NCBI GenBank assembly: GCA_036936605.1
Contig: JAUPFV010000004.1
Location: 185,584,807-185,648,806, forward strand
Length of the DNA stretch: 64,000 bases
Origin: Limnanthes douglasii subsp. nivea
Lineage: Eukaryota; Streptophyta; Magnoliopsida; Brassicales; Limnanthaceae
Direction: 5' to 3'
The notes under the pieces: model-generated
Database searches by the model: none
What the model was told of the DNA's origin: nothing
The model's input: the letters and a program-made list of their open reading frames with translations, nothing else
Position numbers and translations under genes: made by a program
Shown: positions 1 to 11,639 of the stretch, in pieces
How positions within the stretch are numbered: the stretch's first letter is position 1
Layout of the letters: each line of letters begins with the position of its first letter

Positions 1-349
1 CGGAAATTATGACGAGAATAGAAACGGGGAAAACCGACAACTAGCTCTAGACTTGGTAGAAGAAAAAAGAAGTCGAGCTCAAATGAATTCTTTACATTAT
101 CAGACCCTATAGAGGAGTCGGTATGCGTCGAAAGTACGTCGATGAGAATTCAAGGTCGGGGATAGAGTTTTGAGGAGAGTTTTTCTGCGTACCAAAGACA
201 AAAGCCTCGACAAGCTCGCTCCGAATTGGGAAGGCCCGTATAAAGTTGTGGAAAGAATCAAGAGTGGGACGTATCGGTTGCACGACAAGCACAGACGCTT
301 ATTGAGGCTCCCTTGGAACATTGAACATTTGAAGATATATTTGGAGTAA
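1..349 (+). pseudogene. Tat-1 integrase C-terminal end
   Basis: This is the last part of a Ty3-type pol. The end reads as an integrase C-terminal module: a basic KVGDRVLRRVF-like strand, then APNWEGPYKVVE, then LPWNIEHLKIYLE before the TAA at 347-349. That ending is typical of the Tat lineage, and the element at 51-61 kb has the same order. The reading frame has a stop just before the KVGDRVL block and another break near position 110, so this copy is dead. The upstream pol lies outside the window. Nothing is joined downstream: the next 200 bases are non-coding, then tandem repeats start. Assignment to Tat rests on motif resemblance and on the antisense ORF that follows. Confidence 0.8.
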
Positions 350-570
350 TTTAATTGATCTTTGTAATTCATTTATAATCATTCTTGTTTATGTAAGAAC
401 CCTTGGTCGGGGATGCACTCTTTCCTACCTCGGTAGCGCGAGAAGGTTTTAATGAGGCATTCATGGCAACCGATCTTTTTAATCTAATCTTTTGCCTTTA
501 AAATTCGGAAATATTAAAAGGGAAATCCATCAGCTGACAAGCTGATAGACAGCTTTTGGCGATCTTAATT

Positions 571-1180
571 GATCAACAGAACCTTAATAGGTTTTTCAGT
601 GTTTAACTGATCTACATTTTATTCCCGACCCTATGGGAAAATTTTCAATTTAGCGTTGATCAACAGAACTTTAATAGGTTTTTCAGTGTTTAACTGATCT
701 ACATTTTATTTCCAACCCTATGGGAAAATTTTCAATTTAACATTGATCAACAGAACCTTAATAGGTTTTTCAGTGTTTAACTGATCTACATTTTATTCCC
801 GACACTATGGGAAAATTTTCAATTTAGCGTTGATCAACAGAACCTTAATAGGTTTTTCAGTGTTTAACTAATCTACACTTTATTCCCGACCCTATGGGAA
901 AATCTTCAATTTAACGTTGATCAACAGAACCTTAATAGGTTGTTTCAGTGTTTAACTGATCTACATTTTATTTCCGACCCTATGAGAAATTTTTCAATTT
1001 AGCGTTGATCAACATAACCTTAATAGGTTTTTCAATGTTTAACTGATCTACATTTTATTCCCGACCCTATGAGAAAATTTTCAATTTAACGTTGATCAAC
1101 AGAACCTTAATAGGTTTTTCAGTGTTTAACTGATCTACACTTTATTCCCGACCCTATGGGAATATTTTCAATTAGACATT
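571..1180. repeat. 87-bp tandem repeat, seven units
   Basis: Seven head-to-tail units start at 571, 658, 745, 832, 919, 1007 and 1094, each opening with GATCAACAGAAC. The spacing is 87 bases (88 once). Each unit holds a TTAATAGG(T)n tract and a CCGACCCTATGGGAAAAT block. Units differ by a few bases. A diverged eighth start sits at 1181. The array lies between the pol stop and the antisense ORF, where Tat/Retand-type elements are known to carry tandem repeats. Confidence 0.9.
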
Positions 1181-2721
1181 GATCAATCAAATTTTTGATC
1201 CCGATCTTATGAAGATTTCTTATGATATCAATCAAATTTTCTACACCTATGCCCAAATCCGTAGGAGGATTCTCAATCAAATATCAATGTATAGAAGCAT
1301 ATTGGTGAATAACCTCAAAAATATAGGAAAGCTTAACATTTCAACACCTTCGGTTACAAGACAATCAAAATGGTTCGACTGACCCCAAAGGTTACAAAAT
1401 TTTGATACAACAAAAATGGGGGGGGGGGGGGAAGAATTTGAGCATCCTCATCCTCAGGATCGGTCTCAGTGACATCCGACTCCTCATCCTCGCAGACCAC
1501 ACCAGACGGGCGATCCTCCTCGGGGACGTCTAACCACATTGACCCAAAGGGAAGGTCGGGGAAACGATTGTGAAAGGTCAACACATAAGCAGCCTTAGCC
1601 TCGGCAGTCTCTTTGTCCCTCCATTTCTGACACTTTTCAGCAAACAGAGCGTTGGCATTTATAAGGTCGGCAATCTCTTTCGCTTTCTTCGCTGCGAAGT
1701 GACGAAAGAAACGGCTTTGAATTTTAGTCACCGCCAATTTCCCAGCTCGATTGTTGCGATCCTTTCTCAGCCGCGCCAAGGGTTTTTTCAACCTTTTGCA
1801 GCTTTCCCTTTAGGAGCTTCTTTGCTGCATCTCTTCTCTTGACTTCCTCCTCAAGCGCGGCTATTCTCTCTTCCGCATCTGTCAGCCTCTGGTTTAGCTC
1901 CCCCGCGCGCCTCTCTTTCATTGCCAGAGGCACAATCATGTTATATAAAGACAAAGATAACCCATCAGTTACCTGCAAAGCGAAGGTATGAGGGCTCCCA
2001 TGAACTGACAGCACTGGCAGTTTGGTACCACTCGATGAAGCCCCGTCACCTTTCGATGCCTTGGAGGGACCAACGTTTTTACCCCCAACCTCATCATCAT
2101 CGGGACTCACCACAACCGGAGCTTTCTCAGAAGATACTGTTGCGGGTGCAGCAGCATCCGCACCCTTGACCTCCTCATAATGCTCAAAAAGAGTCGGGAT
2201 TGTTGTATTGTGCGCACTGACGGGAGCGTCGGCAGGACCACTCTTGCTTTCTTTCTTTGAGCGTTTTGGTTTTTGGGCTTGGGTACCATCAGCCTCAGCC
2301 TTCTCCTTCCTTTTCTTGGTCAGTTCCTCAGACCGGTGGGAACCATCAGCCTCAACAACAACTCCAGCTCCTTGGCCAACAGCTTCGACCTCCGCATTTT
2401 CGACATTCACCAGCTCGGCATCCTCATCAGACTTGGAACGTTTGCTAGGTTCTTTATTACGCTTGTGAAGGAACAAGTGCGCGTCGGGGGCGTCTGTCTT
2501 TGCAACCAAATCCACCAAGCTGGGTGGTTAGCGCAGCTGCTCCCGGGTGAGTGATTCATCAGAGCAACGCCAGAGGTTACTCATGATCAAATTAGTATTC
2601 TTAAAGGCGCAGTGGAATGCCCAACCCCAGTTCTTCCTGGAAAAGTCCTTAAAAATTTGGAAGGTAACTTGGTCGGCCTTGAAGTAGTCATTCTTCAGCT
2701 CCTGGATAAACTCCTTGGACA

Positions 2722-2742
2722 CTGGACAAAGAGTCATGTAAA

Positions 2743-2784
<42 letters not shown>

Positions 2785-2792
2785 ATGATTAC
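2722..2792 (-). other. Intron of the Tat-1 antisense ORF
   Basis: On the minus strand a GTAATC donor at 2792 and a TTTGTCCAG acceptor ending at 2722 bound a 71-base intron. It is made mostly of a (TA)n microsatellite and a T tract. Donor position relative to protein matches the Tat-2 intron: both lie 13 codons from the Asn of the NPR/NPS motif. One base is missing in the exon just before the donor here, so the exon reads out of frame. The splice sites are inferred, not demonstrated. Confidence 0.6.
2745..2780. repeat. (TA)n microsatellite
   Basis: Uninterrupted TA dinucleotides lie inside the inferred intron of the antisense ORF. Confidence 0.95.
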
Positions 2793-4273
2793 CATCGGGA
2801 ACCCATGTCCGCAGCAACTACCTTGGGTTCTCCTTAATGTATGGGCGACCGTTTTCCCAGCAGCCACTCAGGAAGACAAACCGATGCTTCCAAGCCTTGT
2901 CACCCTCAAGGAAATCATTTACAATCTTCCAAGTGTTGGCTAAGGAAGAGTAGAATAAAGGTGATTTGGGGGATTTGGAGAGCCCAGACATGGCAATATA
3001 CTCCTCCATCGGCATAGCCCGACCCGACAGTCGAGAGGCCATTATACATGACATCAGCGTATACCACGCATTGGGCGTTAGCTGTGAGGGGCAGATGCCA
3101 ATTCTCTTAAAGTACTGGGAAATCTCAGGGTCTAGAGGAAACCGGAGGCCCCAGTTGAAAAGCTCTGTAAAGATGACGATCTCCCGAGACCGAACGTGCA
3201 CGGGCGTTTCCCCAGGAACAGAGAATCGCACTTGGACGCATTCTGGGATTCCCCAACGGATCAGAAGATCTGCCTGTTCCGCAGCAGGAAGGTATAAATA
3301 TTTTCCTTCAAAAAGGGAAATGACGTGGTCCCTAGGCAACAACCGGTGATAGGTACTGGTTATGATTGCTTCTATCTCTTATGGAAGGGGCTCTTCGGGA
3401 GGAGCAGCAGCGTTACCAACAGCAGCAACAACACCTTCCCCCGCTTCACTTTCCGCTGAGGGTTTATTGCCCGAACCAACTAAAGCGTTCGCTTCTGGCT
3501 CGTTAGGGTCTTCTATTGGGATAACTTTGGGCATAGGGGAACCGGCCACTTGAGGGTCGACCGACTGGGAAAGTGGCTACATAAAGCTAGAGCTACTACC
3601 AGTGCGGACAAGCTTTGATTTATTTTCTCGCTGCTAGCGAGCGCGTTCTTTTTCCAGGTTCTGACGATTGAGATCCCTTTGGGCGACGCCCAAAGGGGTA
3701 GATGCGGTATTGATACCCGTGTGGAACCCTTGGATTGTGGGAGTTAGCTGGACTATTTCGGGAAGGATACCTCCCACCGGCGAGGAAGAGACGCTGGAAT
3801 CTCCCATCGTAAGGAACTTAGTTTGGCGTTAGCGTTTATGAAGAAAAGGGGGCAAGTTGGTAGAAGCGTTTACCGACGAAGGCGTCGGGTAGTTGGATTG
3901 TGCGATAGGGGAATTTGGAGAACTGCTACTGGAGGGGATAAGGATGGCTTCGAAAGTTTGAGCGCTAGTAGACTCGGGCATGATGAATGATTCTGCATAA
4001 ATATGATTAGGTAGAACAGGGTCGCGAGGGAGAGGCACGGGTGCGAAAGACTTTGTGTCAGAACTCCAGATTAATCTAGTAGCTCGACATTCTTCAGCTC
4101 GGTCACTAATGCTAGCCCAGTCAATAAACCCAAACACATATTCGTTATTCTTCTTCAGTTTTTGTTTAACCTTCGGGTTCTTACTTTTCATAAACACTGC
4201 TTTCTCTCTCTAGAATGATCAAGGGGGACTTTCTCTCTCTAGGATTTCTCTGAGAGTGATTTTGTGAATGAAT

Positions 4274-4281
4274 TATTTATA
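4274..4281 (-). promoter_or_regulatory. TATA box of the Tat-1 antisense ORF
   Basis: TATAAATA on the minus strand lies 77 bases upstream of the ATG at 4197. A TCTAGAGAGAGAAAG leader follows shortly before the ATG. The Tat-2 antisense ORF has TATAAATA and a TCTAGAGAGAAG leader in the same order. Confidence 0.55.
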
Positions 4282-4780
4282 GGCAGCTTTCCTTAACCGT
4301 TTTACGCATGGGGGAGTCCAAACGACGAAAAGCAGCGGGAAGTTGAAGAGCCTTTTGGAGAGATGTGCAGGCAAGCATGCTTCGAATGAGGAGATGACAC
4401 GTGTAGACTCTACCCAACAAAGGACGCCCTAGGTACCTGCCAGGCTAACATTGTAGGTTTGCACAGGCTAGTTTAGATGGATATGCAAGAGCGGCCCCAC
4501 GAGTTCCGATTTTCTCCCAAGGCTTGATGATTCATTTGGGCCCATGGTGAACTCATTAGTCTGAATCGGTAGAAAGCCCATAACAAGTTCATCAGCATCG
4601 GGGGCGTTTTGCAGCTTTCCCCGAATTTTTAAGAAGTATAAGAGGTCGGGCATCAATTAGGAGAAAGCGGTCGGTCGAGGGGCTCATCTATAAGCCGTAG
4701 GCGATGCGATACCGAGGCGTTGAGGTCAGAGGCATTCTGACTTCACTATTTACAAGTCTTCATTCCCGACGCTCTTGAAG

Positions 4781-4793
4781 ACTGAGGGGCTAG
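4781..4793 (+). other. Polypurine tract of Tat-1
   Basis: A GAGGGGC-centred purine run followed by TAG sits directly before the LTR start TGATAAGG. It is the expected plus-strand primer site. Tat-2 has AGGGGGCTTC in the same place. Confidence 0.65.
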
Positions 4794-5115
4794 TGATAAG
4801 GAAATAATTCGCCAAGCCCAATAGAAAAGGAGTTAATTGCAAAAGGAAGAAGGGAAATATGCCCTTTAGTGTAATTATTGTTTGTTAGAAGATAATGTGT
4901 AAATAAAGTAGTTTGTAAATGATTAATTATGAAATAACAAGGACTACCTAAGACATAAATGGGTCCCACTTTCCCCACTATATAAGGGAGCCCCTTTATT
5001 CTCGGTAGGTGGACATTCTTTAATACATTCTATTTCTACTTTCTCTCTACACTTTTAGCTCTAGTCACATCAAGCACTAGATCCAAAGATTCCTCACTCT
5101 TTTCATTTATTCTCT
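4794..5115 (+). mobile_element. 3' LTR of Tat-1 (right end uncertain)
   Basis: The LTR opens with TGATAAGG right after the polypurine tract. It contains a TATATAAG box at 4979-4986 in a CCCCACTATATAAGGGAG context, followed by a pyrimidine-rich leader. The 5' LTR is outside the window, so the right end cannot be fixed by comparison and I stop it near the last promoter-leader-like sequence. The true end may lie up to about 100 bases further on or be truncated. Confidence 0.6.
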
Positions 5116-6242
5116 CATCAAACATATGTTTATTTTCAACAGCTCAAAGATTTTTACCAATGAGAGCTTCGATATGTGAAGAAAGTTGAACAAAATCTTC
5201 CTTCAATTTGGATTTCTTTTCCGAAAAAAAAGCTTTCCTAAGTTATCTGAGGCCTCAAAACTACTAGCTCTTCCTCACCGGAATGTGGTAGCTCGAATTT
5301 CCAAACATCATCGATTTCTTTGGATTGAGAAATGTTGGCAGTATTTTGATCTACATTACAGGCTCATCAGTTGAAGCACTTGACTCCATTTCTTGAATAG
5401 GTTCGAGGGATCTTTTCGCTACATGAGCCACAATCATAGTATTTTTTAATAGATTATCTTCGTGAAATATCAAGAATGGCCAAGGAGATAAATATTGTTG
5501 ACTAGCTAACTAGGTATTGAGATTAAGACGGTGTAATTGGAAATTGTTTTGGTAGTAATTAGTGGGTGCTTTTTAACGTTGAAATGATTGTTTATTCTTG
5601 CGGGGGTATAATTGATTTTATTGGCGGTCAATTTTACATTTTTAGAAGAAACCAAACTGCTATAGATAAGACATTGTCTTCTGAAGAGAGAGGTAAAAGG
5701 TTAAAGTACCATCGGCTACTGTACTATAGAAATTTTAAAACTCCTCAAGGAGGGGACAAAGAGCTACACAAGATAGCGACATTGTGGAAAGGTTAAGTTT
5801 CACTCATTTGTTTCCTATACACAGTGTCTTGTCTTTTATAGCATTTACATTCTTACCAAATAACATAGAGATGAAAATTCAAGGTTAGACTCATAGAGAT
5901 CAAATCCTAATATTTTCTAGAAACTATGTAAAAGATCATCCAACTTTAATAAACAACTAAACTCTAATTGTAATTATCCTGCAAAAAATAAAGAAATTCA
6001 CACATAAAAACAAAATATCTTCATCACTGGGACCTAATAACCTATATTCAAGATTGAATCAACAAAAAGAAAATCTGATGCAGCTTTATGAAACTCACTT
6101 TGACTTTATCTCCTCCAAAAACACTAAAACCAGCTAGCAAAAACTTTATCTAGTAATATTCAGCTTTGAAACATCTTTTACAACGCATGTCATGAGGTAC
6201 TAGCATTGTTAATATTTACTTGGCTGATGCGACCGAGACATT
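5116..6242. other. Interval with no recognised gene
   Basis: Unique-looking AT-rich sequence. Short open stretches near 5186 and 5566 have no family signature that I recognise. The 6040-6240 part could be degraded 3' sequence of LINE-1 but does not translate convincingly. Confidence 0.4.
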
Positions 6243-6862
6243 TCAATTACCGCTTGACTTATCATGACATAAACTAAAATGTATTCTATATTGGAATTGA
6301 AACCCCTCTTTAACTCCTCTCTTAAGCTTAAAGAAACCAGTTGATTCTTCATTTATAAGGACAGATACATGGACTGTTTTAATTAGATTACCAACAAGAG
6401 TTATTAATCTGTTATTGAAACCAAAGAACTTTAGGACTTTGAATATGAAACTGTGTGATAGATTAGCGAAGGTCTTTGACATGTCCACCTTGATGACTAT
6501 GCTTTGTGCTAGAGTTTTTGTTCCAAGATCATGGATTAGTTCATTTACAATTAAAATGTTCTCATGTATTGATCTACCTTTTTCATAGGCTCCTTGCCCT
6601 TCAGAGATTAATTTAGACAAAAGGATAGATAGTCTATTGTTTAATAATTTTGATATAATTATGTTCAACATTAAACAAAGACGTATAGGACTGTATTGGT
6701 TCCAATAAGAAGGGTTCTCTATTTAGGAATTAGACAAATTCCAATAGCTAAAATACCCTTTGGAATGTCTTGGTCCTGCATAAAAGATCTCAAAGATTTA
6801 CAAAGATCATATTAAATGATTCTCCAACATGATGTAAAGGAACATCTGTTTAGGCCATCAAC
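6243..6862 (-). pseudogene. LINE-1 reverse transcriptase, 3' part
   Basis: Minus-strand translation matches the reverse transcriptase of LINE-2 in this window. It contains a QDIPKGILAIGICLIPK-like block (LINE-2: DVKATLICLIPKVDNP), an ISKLLNNRLSILLSKLISEGQ block with YEKGRSIHENIL, and VDMSKTFANLSHSFIFKVL around the first catalytic Asp. The sequence falls apart after RGVKEG, where GLRQGDPLSP should be. The FADD block and everything downstream are missing, so this copy is 3' truncated or rearranged. It continues upstream across the hAT MITE at 6871-7531. Confidence 0.8.
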
Positions 6863-6870
6863 CCCTGTTG

Positions 6871-7531
6871 TAGGGGTGAGATTCGGTCGGTTCGGTTGGT
6901 TTTTTATAAATTTTTAAACCAAACCGAAATAATTTGGTTTGTAAATTATTAAACCGATTTAATGAAAAAATCGGTTTTTTCGGTTTTAGTTTTTTGGTTT
7001 CGGTTCGGTTTTTCGGTTTGAATGTCGGTGTGATTCGGTCGGTTTGGTCCGGATCGGTTCGGTTTTTTATAATAAAAAATGATTAAATTATTTTTTTAAA
7101 ATTAATATAAAAATATTAATTCTTAATTTAAATAAGACAAAATATTGCACACAACGTAATACATATAAATATTAATTCTTAATTCTCGACTTAAAAATAT
7201 GTGCATATAATAATAATTATAAAGTTTTATTAAGTTATGTACAAGTGCAGCCCCTAGGGCTCGAATTAAGGACATGGGAGAGTAAAGGATCATAGAGTCT
7301 TTCTCTATTACCACTGGGCCAAAAGTACCTATCATAGAAAAATTATATATTATGTTATATATCGGTCAGTTCGGCTTATTTCGGTTTTTGAATCGGATAA
7401 ACCGAAAACCGACCAAAATTAATTCGGTTTTAAAAATTAAAACCAAACTCGAAATTTAATTTTAAGAAACCGACCAAACCGATCCATTTCGGTTTGGTTC
7501 AGCCGGTCGGTTCGGTTTTTGCTAACCCCTA
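6871..7531. mobile_element. hAT-type MITE inserted in LINE-1
   Basis: A 661-bp element with terminal inverted repeats TAGGGGTGAG and its partner CTAACCCCTA. It is flanked by perfect 8-bp direct repeats CCCTGTTG at 6863-6870 and 7532-7539. The 8-bp duplication and TAGGGGT ends fit the hAT superfamily. The interior is AT-rich with many TTCGGTTCGGTTTTT-like subrepeats near both ends and no transposase, so it is non-autonomous. It split a LINE coding sequence whose reading continues on both sides. Confidence 0.9.
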
Positions 7532-7539
7532 CCCTGTTG

Positions 7540-8653
7540 TTCCCTTAGAGTTCATATTTTGAATTGTGTTCCATACTTCATGTTCTATAGGCAAAGCTAG
7601 AAGTAAATTATTATCTAATTCATTTATCAATTTAGGTATAACATTGAATATGTCATTATTCATGAATTCAGTTTGTTGATCAAAATTAAAATAAGAGGGA
7701 GAATAGAGTATATCTTTGTAGTAGGCATGTGCTGATGTTTTGATGGTCTCATCATCTGGATACCATTTGTTGTTAAGTTTTATTCCTGATATTCTTCATT
7801 TTCTTAACTTTCTTTTCACATAGTTGTGGTAAGTCCTAGTATTTCTGTCTCTGTCATGAATCCATTGGCATAACATTTTTGTTTCCAAAATTCTTCTTCC
7901 ATAGAGAGTGTCAGCAGGTGTTCAACTGTGGCTTTAGATAGTAAGATTTTGTCTTCTGTGTTGTTTGAATAGGTGTATCTGGCTTCAAACTGGTTGACAT
8001 TGTCTTCATTCTGAGTTACTTTGTCAAATACATTCCCAAAGTGATTCTTGTTCCAATCTTTCAAAGCATTTTTCAGCCTCTTTAATTTATTCTAGAATAT
8101 AAACATTGGATAACCCCATAGCTTCATTCCAGCTTGATTCCACAATGATACAAAAATCCTTGTCCATTGTTCATACATTAAGGAATTTGAAGCTTTTGAT
8201 GTGTTTGGTTCTGTCTTTGATAATTGATATGCATAATGGTGTCTGATCAGAGCACCATATGCTCCACTTTTGTTTTTGGAAAGATAATTTATCCATTCTT
8301 GATTGAATAGCACACGGTTTAAACATTTCCATTTTGTTTTGTTTGTCCACGTAAACTTGGTACCTGAAATCTTTAATTACATCATTAAATTTATTAGAAC
8401 TTTTATAGCAATAGTTAGTACAACCAATTTGCTCAGAATGGAAGATTATAGAGTTGAAATCACCCAAAAGTAACCATTTCTTTGTAGTTTGAGAAATGTT
8501 ACATATTGTATTCCAGAGCTCCATTATTTCCCCTCTTTGGTATTTTGAATATACACATGTCACGTGGAATATTGTATCTAGCACGGGGTGTTTGATGTTG
8601 ATGTGGATGCATTGAACACAATCTAGAAGAATGTTTATCTCTAGTTTTTTATT
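7540..8653 (-). pseudogene. LINE-1 endonuclease and ORF2 middle
   Basis: From 8653 downwards the minus strand reads as the endonuclease of a plant LINE. It contains HPVLDTIFHVTCVYSKY (LINE-2: HPSLDKVFEVSVIYAKC), LLGDFNSI (the GDFN block) and a degraded SDQTPL block. The linker follows, with WNKNHFGNVFDKV and EEEFWKQK as in LINE-2. There are several frameshifts. The first 60 or so residues of ORF2 are missing at the 8653 boundary with the Ty3 element. Confidence 0.8.
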
Positions 8654-9090
8654 CTAAAGAATCCAAAATTTATTGGAGACATTTGCAGTATACTTTGGGA
8701 GCTTAGGATGAAAGAAGGGGATGAGTGGAAAACTGCATTTAAAACTAAGCATGGACTATATGAATGGTTAGTAATGCCATTTGGGCTCACTAATGTACCT
8801 AGTACATTCATGCGGTTAATGAATCATGTTCTAAGGGCTTATATATGAGTTTTTGTTGTAGTATATTTCGATGAAATCTTAATTTACAACAAGTGCTTAG
8901 AAGAACATGTTCACCATCTGAAATTGATTTTAAGTGTACTTAGGAAGGAAAATCTCTATGCTAATCTTAAGAAATGCACTTTTTGTACCGATAATCTTGT
9001 CTTTTTAGGTTTTGTTATAAGTGCAGATGGTATTAAGGTGGATGGGGAAAAGGTTAAGGCAATCCGCGAATGGCCAAGTCCAAAAACAGT
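8654..9090 (+). pseudogene. Ty3-type reverse transcriptase fragment
   Basis: Translation gives [31 protein letters not shown], a YFDEILIY block (the catalytic YxDD has become YFDE) and KKCTFCTDNLVFLGFVIS. The start of the element (5' LTR, gag, protease and half of the reverse transcriptase) is absent. Stops occur at about 8848 and 9096. It continues into the RNase H part. Confidence 0.85.
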
Positions 9091-9097
9091 TGGATAA

Positions 9098-9784
9098 GTG
9101 AGAATCTTCCACGGCCTTGCAGGATTTTATAGGCGTTTTGTCAAAGATTTCAGCACCTTAGCTGCACCACTCACTGAAATAATAAAGAAGGACGTTGGTT
9201 TCAAGTGGGAACAAGCTCAAGAAGAAGTATTTCAATCCTTAAAAGAGAAGCTTACTCATGCTCCTGTTTTGACATTACCTGATTTTCTTAAAACTTTTGA
9301 GATTGAATGTGATGCTTCTGGAATTGGGATTGGAGCTGTTTTGATGCAGGATAAAAAGCCCATAGCTTATTTCAGTGAAAAGCTTGGAGGAGCTAATCAA
9401 AACTATCCTACTTATGACAAGGACTTGTATGCCTTAGTTCGAGCTTTGCAAACATGACAGCATTACTTGTGGCCAAAGGAGTTTGTCATACACACTGACC
9501 ATGAATCTCTCAAACACCTAAAAGGTCAGCAAAAACTTAACAAAAGACATGCAAGGTGGATAGAATTTATTGAGACATTTCCATATGTCATCAAATACAA
9601 ACAAGGTAAAGAAAATATTATTGCTGATGCATTGTCCCGAAGGTATGCCTTAATCACTACTCTTGAAGCTAAGATTTTAGGATTTGATCATCTTAAGAGT
9701 TTATATGAAAATGATTCTGATTTTGGAAAGATGTATCAAGCATGTGAAAAGTTTGCCTCAGGGCGGTTCTATAGGCATGCATGA
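9098..9784 (+). pseudogene. Ty3-type RNase H region
   Basis: Carries [16 protein letters not shown] (RT connection), [16 protein letters not shown] (first catalytic Asp), [20 protein letters not shown] (catalytic Glu), [13 protein letters not shown] (Asp) and ADALSRR (last Asp). One stop lies between the two open stretches, at 9455-9457. Active-site residues are otherwise present. Confidence 0.9.
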
Positions 9785-9811
9785 TTCTTATTCTTTGATA
9801 AACGTTTATGT

Positions 9812-11183
9812 GTGCCTAATTGTTCCATGAGAGATTTACTTGTTAGAGAAGCCCATGGAGGAGGCTTAACGGGACATTTTGGAATAGCTAAAACTCTCAA
9901 GGTAATGTTGGATTACTTCCATTGGCCACATATGAGGAGGGATGTTGAAAGAATCTGTGACAGATGTGCTACTTGCAAACAAGCTAAATCTAAGGTTCAA
10001 TCCCACGGTTTGTATACTCCTTTACCTATTCCTACGCATCCTTGGAATGATATATCTATGGACCTTGTAGTTGGATTGCCTAGGACTAGAACTGGTAAGG
10101 ATTCCATTTTTGTGGTTGTTGATAGATTCTCTAAAATGGCACACTTTGTTGCTTGTCATAAAACTGATGACGCGTTGCACATTGCTAATCTGTTCTTTAA
10201 AGAGATAGTTCGTTTGCATGGCATGCCTAGGACGATAGTTTCAGATAGGGACACTAAGTTTCTAAGTTACTTTTGGAAAACTTTGTGGTAAGTTAGGGAC
10301 TAATCTGTTATTTTCTACTACCTGTCACCCACAAACTGAAGGACAAACAGAAGTAGTAAATAGGACTTTGTCCACTCTTCTACGTGCATTAATTAAAAAA
10401 AACTTGAAAACTTGGGAAGAATGTTTGCCGCATGTTGAATTTGCATACAATCATTTTATGCATTCTGCTTCTAAGTACTCTCCTTTTCAAATTGTTTATG
10501 GATTTAACCCAATATCTTATTTGGATCTAATTCCTTTGCCTTTGAGTGAAAGAACTAGCATGGATGGGAAAAAGAAAGCTGAATTTGTAAAACAGATCCA
10601 TGATGATGCAAGGAAAAACATAGAAAAGAAAATTGAGCAATATGTCAAACAAGCAAACAAGGGAAGACGTGAGAAAGTTTTTGAGGTTGGAGATCAAGTA
10701 TGGGTGCACTTAAGAAAGGAAAGATTTCCAGAAGAGATGAAGTCAAAATTGATGCCTAGAATTGATGGACCATTTGAAGTAACAAAAAAGATCAACAATA
10801 ATGCGTATCAACTTGACCTACGAGGTAAGTATAAAGTGAGTCCTACCTTTAATGTTTCTGATTTGGTTCCTTTTATCGCAGATGAAATGGATTTGAGGTC
10901 AAATCCTTTTCAAGTGGGAGAGGATGATGTGATCCTAGATGACACAAGGAGCTTAGAACATGGAAATGTGCAAGAACCAGATGAACAACTTGAAAAAGAA
11001 GATCAGCTTGAAGTTGAAGATATTCTTATTTTATCGGCTGGTCCAACAACTCGATCAAGAGCAAAACAATTTAACAAAGCTGTTGGAGGATTGCTTAATC
11101 AACTAGAGAATCCACGTGATCAAAACAGCAAGTATGGTGGAAAAGCTTGTCAAACCACTTTGGTCTTGATTCAAGCTAATTGA
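9812..11183 (+). pseudogene. Ty3-type integrase with TRSRAK tail
   Basis: The HHCC zinc site is visible ([14 protein letters not shown] and CDRCATCKQ). The catalytic core follows with MDLVVGLP (Asp) and [12 protein letters not shown] (Asp), a frameshift near 10290, and [10 protein letters not shown] (Glu). The C-terminal part has [11 protein letters not shown] and [20 protein letters not shown], and ends in a [14 protein letters not shown] tail. That tail resembles plant chromovirus-related elements, but I see no convincing chromodomain. The second open stretch runs 10368-11183. The lineage is not assigned. Confidence 0.85.
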
Positions 11184-11638
11184 TTTCAACAAATGAGAAA
11201 GTGTCTCGATTGTACTCTTTTTCCCTTGTTCAAGTTTTGTCCCAATGGGTTTTCTTGACAAGGTTTTTTAATGAGGCAATTGTTTCACTTCACCATTGCC
11301 CATTTGTTGAAATAAAAGCCCAAGGCCCATCTACACCAAAAGCCACGTCCTTTGAGGAGGGAAGGGTCTAATTTCCAGCTTATATCATTAATACTTTGTA
11401 TTTTCAATATTAAAGCATTTTGTTTCCTAGAAAAGCCTTAATTGTTTTAGAGGCATGCATTATGTTTCCAAGAACAGCCTTAATTGTGTTCAAGGCTAGT
11501 TCTTTCTCCTATAAAAACTATGTACTCATAATTCTAATGGTTAGACTATCTTTGATCCTGAAAAAAAAAACTTCTTAAGTTTTACTCTTCTCTTGTTGGT
11601 GTGTAATATCCACAAGAAAACCTGTTCTTCATTTGGTG
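11184..11638 (+). mobile_element. 3' non-coding end and probable 3' LTR of the Ty3 element
   Basis: After the integrase stop there is non-coding sequence with a purine-rich GAGGAGGGAAGGG at about 11354-11367. That is a plausible polypurine tract before an LTR running to about 11638, where LINE-1 ORF1 coding resumes on the opposite strand. Without a 5' LTR the ends are estimates. Confidence 0.5.
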
Positions 11639-11639
11639 C

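Larger units (their letters stand above)
1400..4197 (-). pseudogene. Tat-1 antisense ORF, two exons
   Basis: An extra ORF runs opposite to pol, between pol and the 3' LTR. Read from 4197 it has a basic N-terminus (MFMKSKNPKVKQK), a conserved segment around DRAEECRATRLIW, an internal MGDSS, then a globular domain at 3342-2850. That domain contains FNWGLRFPLDPEI and LTPNAWYTLMS, which I recognise as the plant 'putative gypsy type transposon' family (PF04195-like). After an intron the second exon has an NWGWAFHCAF segment, an acidic low-complexity region, a coiled coil (about 1880-1740) and a WLDVPEEDRPSG motif with an acidic tail near 1450. Frameshifts near 3830 and 3345 and around 2518 break it. 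A poly-G run interrupts the tail at 1417-1431. The function is unknown. The Tat-2 ORF at 52385-55270 is homologous throughout. Confidence 0.75.

Noticed and set aside
571..1180. CRISPR-like regular repeats
   Set aside because: Units are contiguous 87-mers with no spacers, in a plant retroelement.
1417..1431. Poly-G run as a G-quadruplex regulator
   Set aside because: A simple homopolymer inside a decayed ORF tail, with no partner G tracts.
5186..5796. Two open frames at 5186 and 5566
   Set aside because: Short, no domain, no splice or promoter context. Best treated as chance.
7235..7330. tRNA-like B-box motif (GGCTCGAATTA) inside the hAT MITE
   Set aside because: No A box or cloverleaf could be built; common anonymous repeat sequence.
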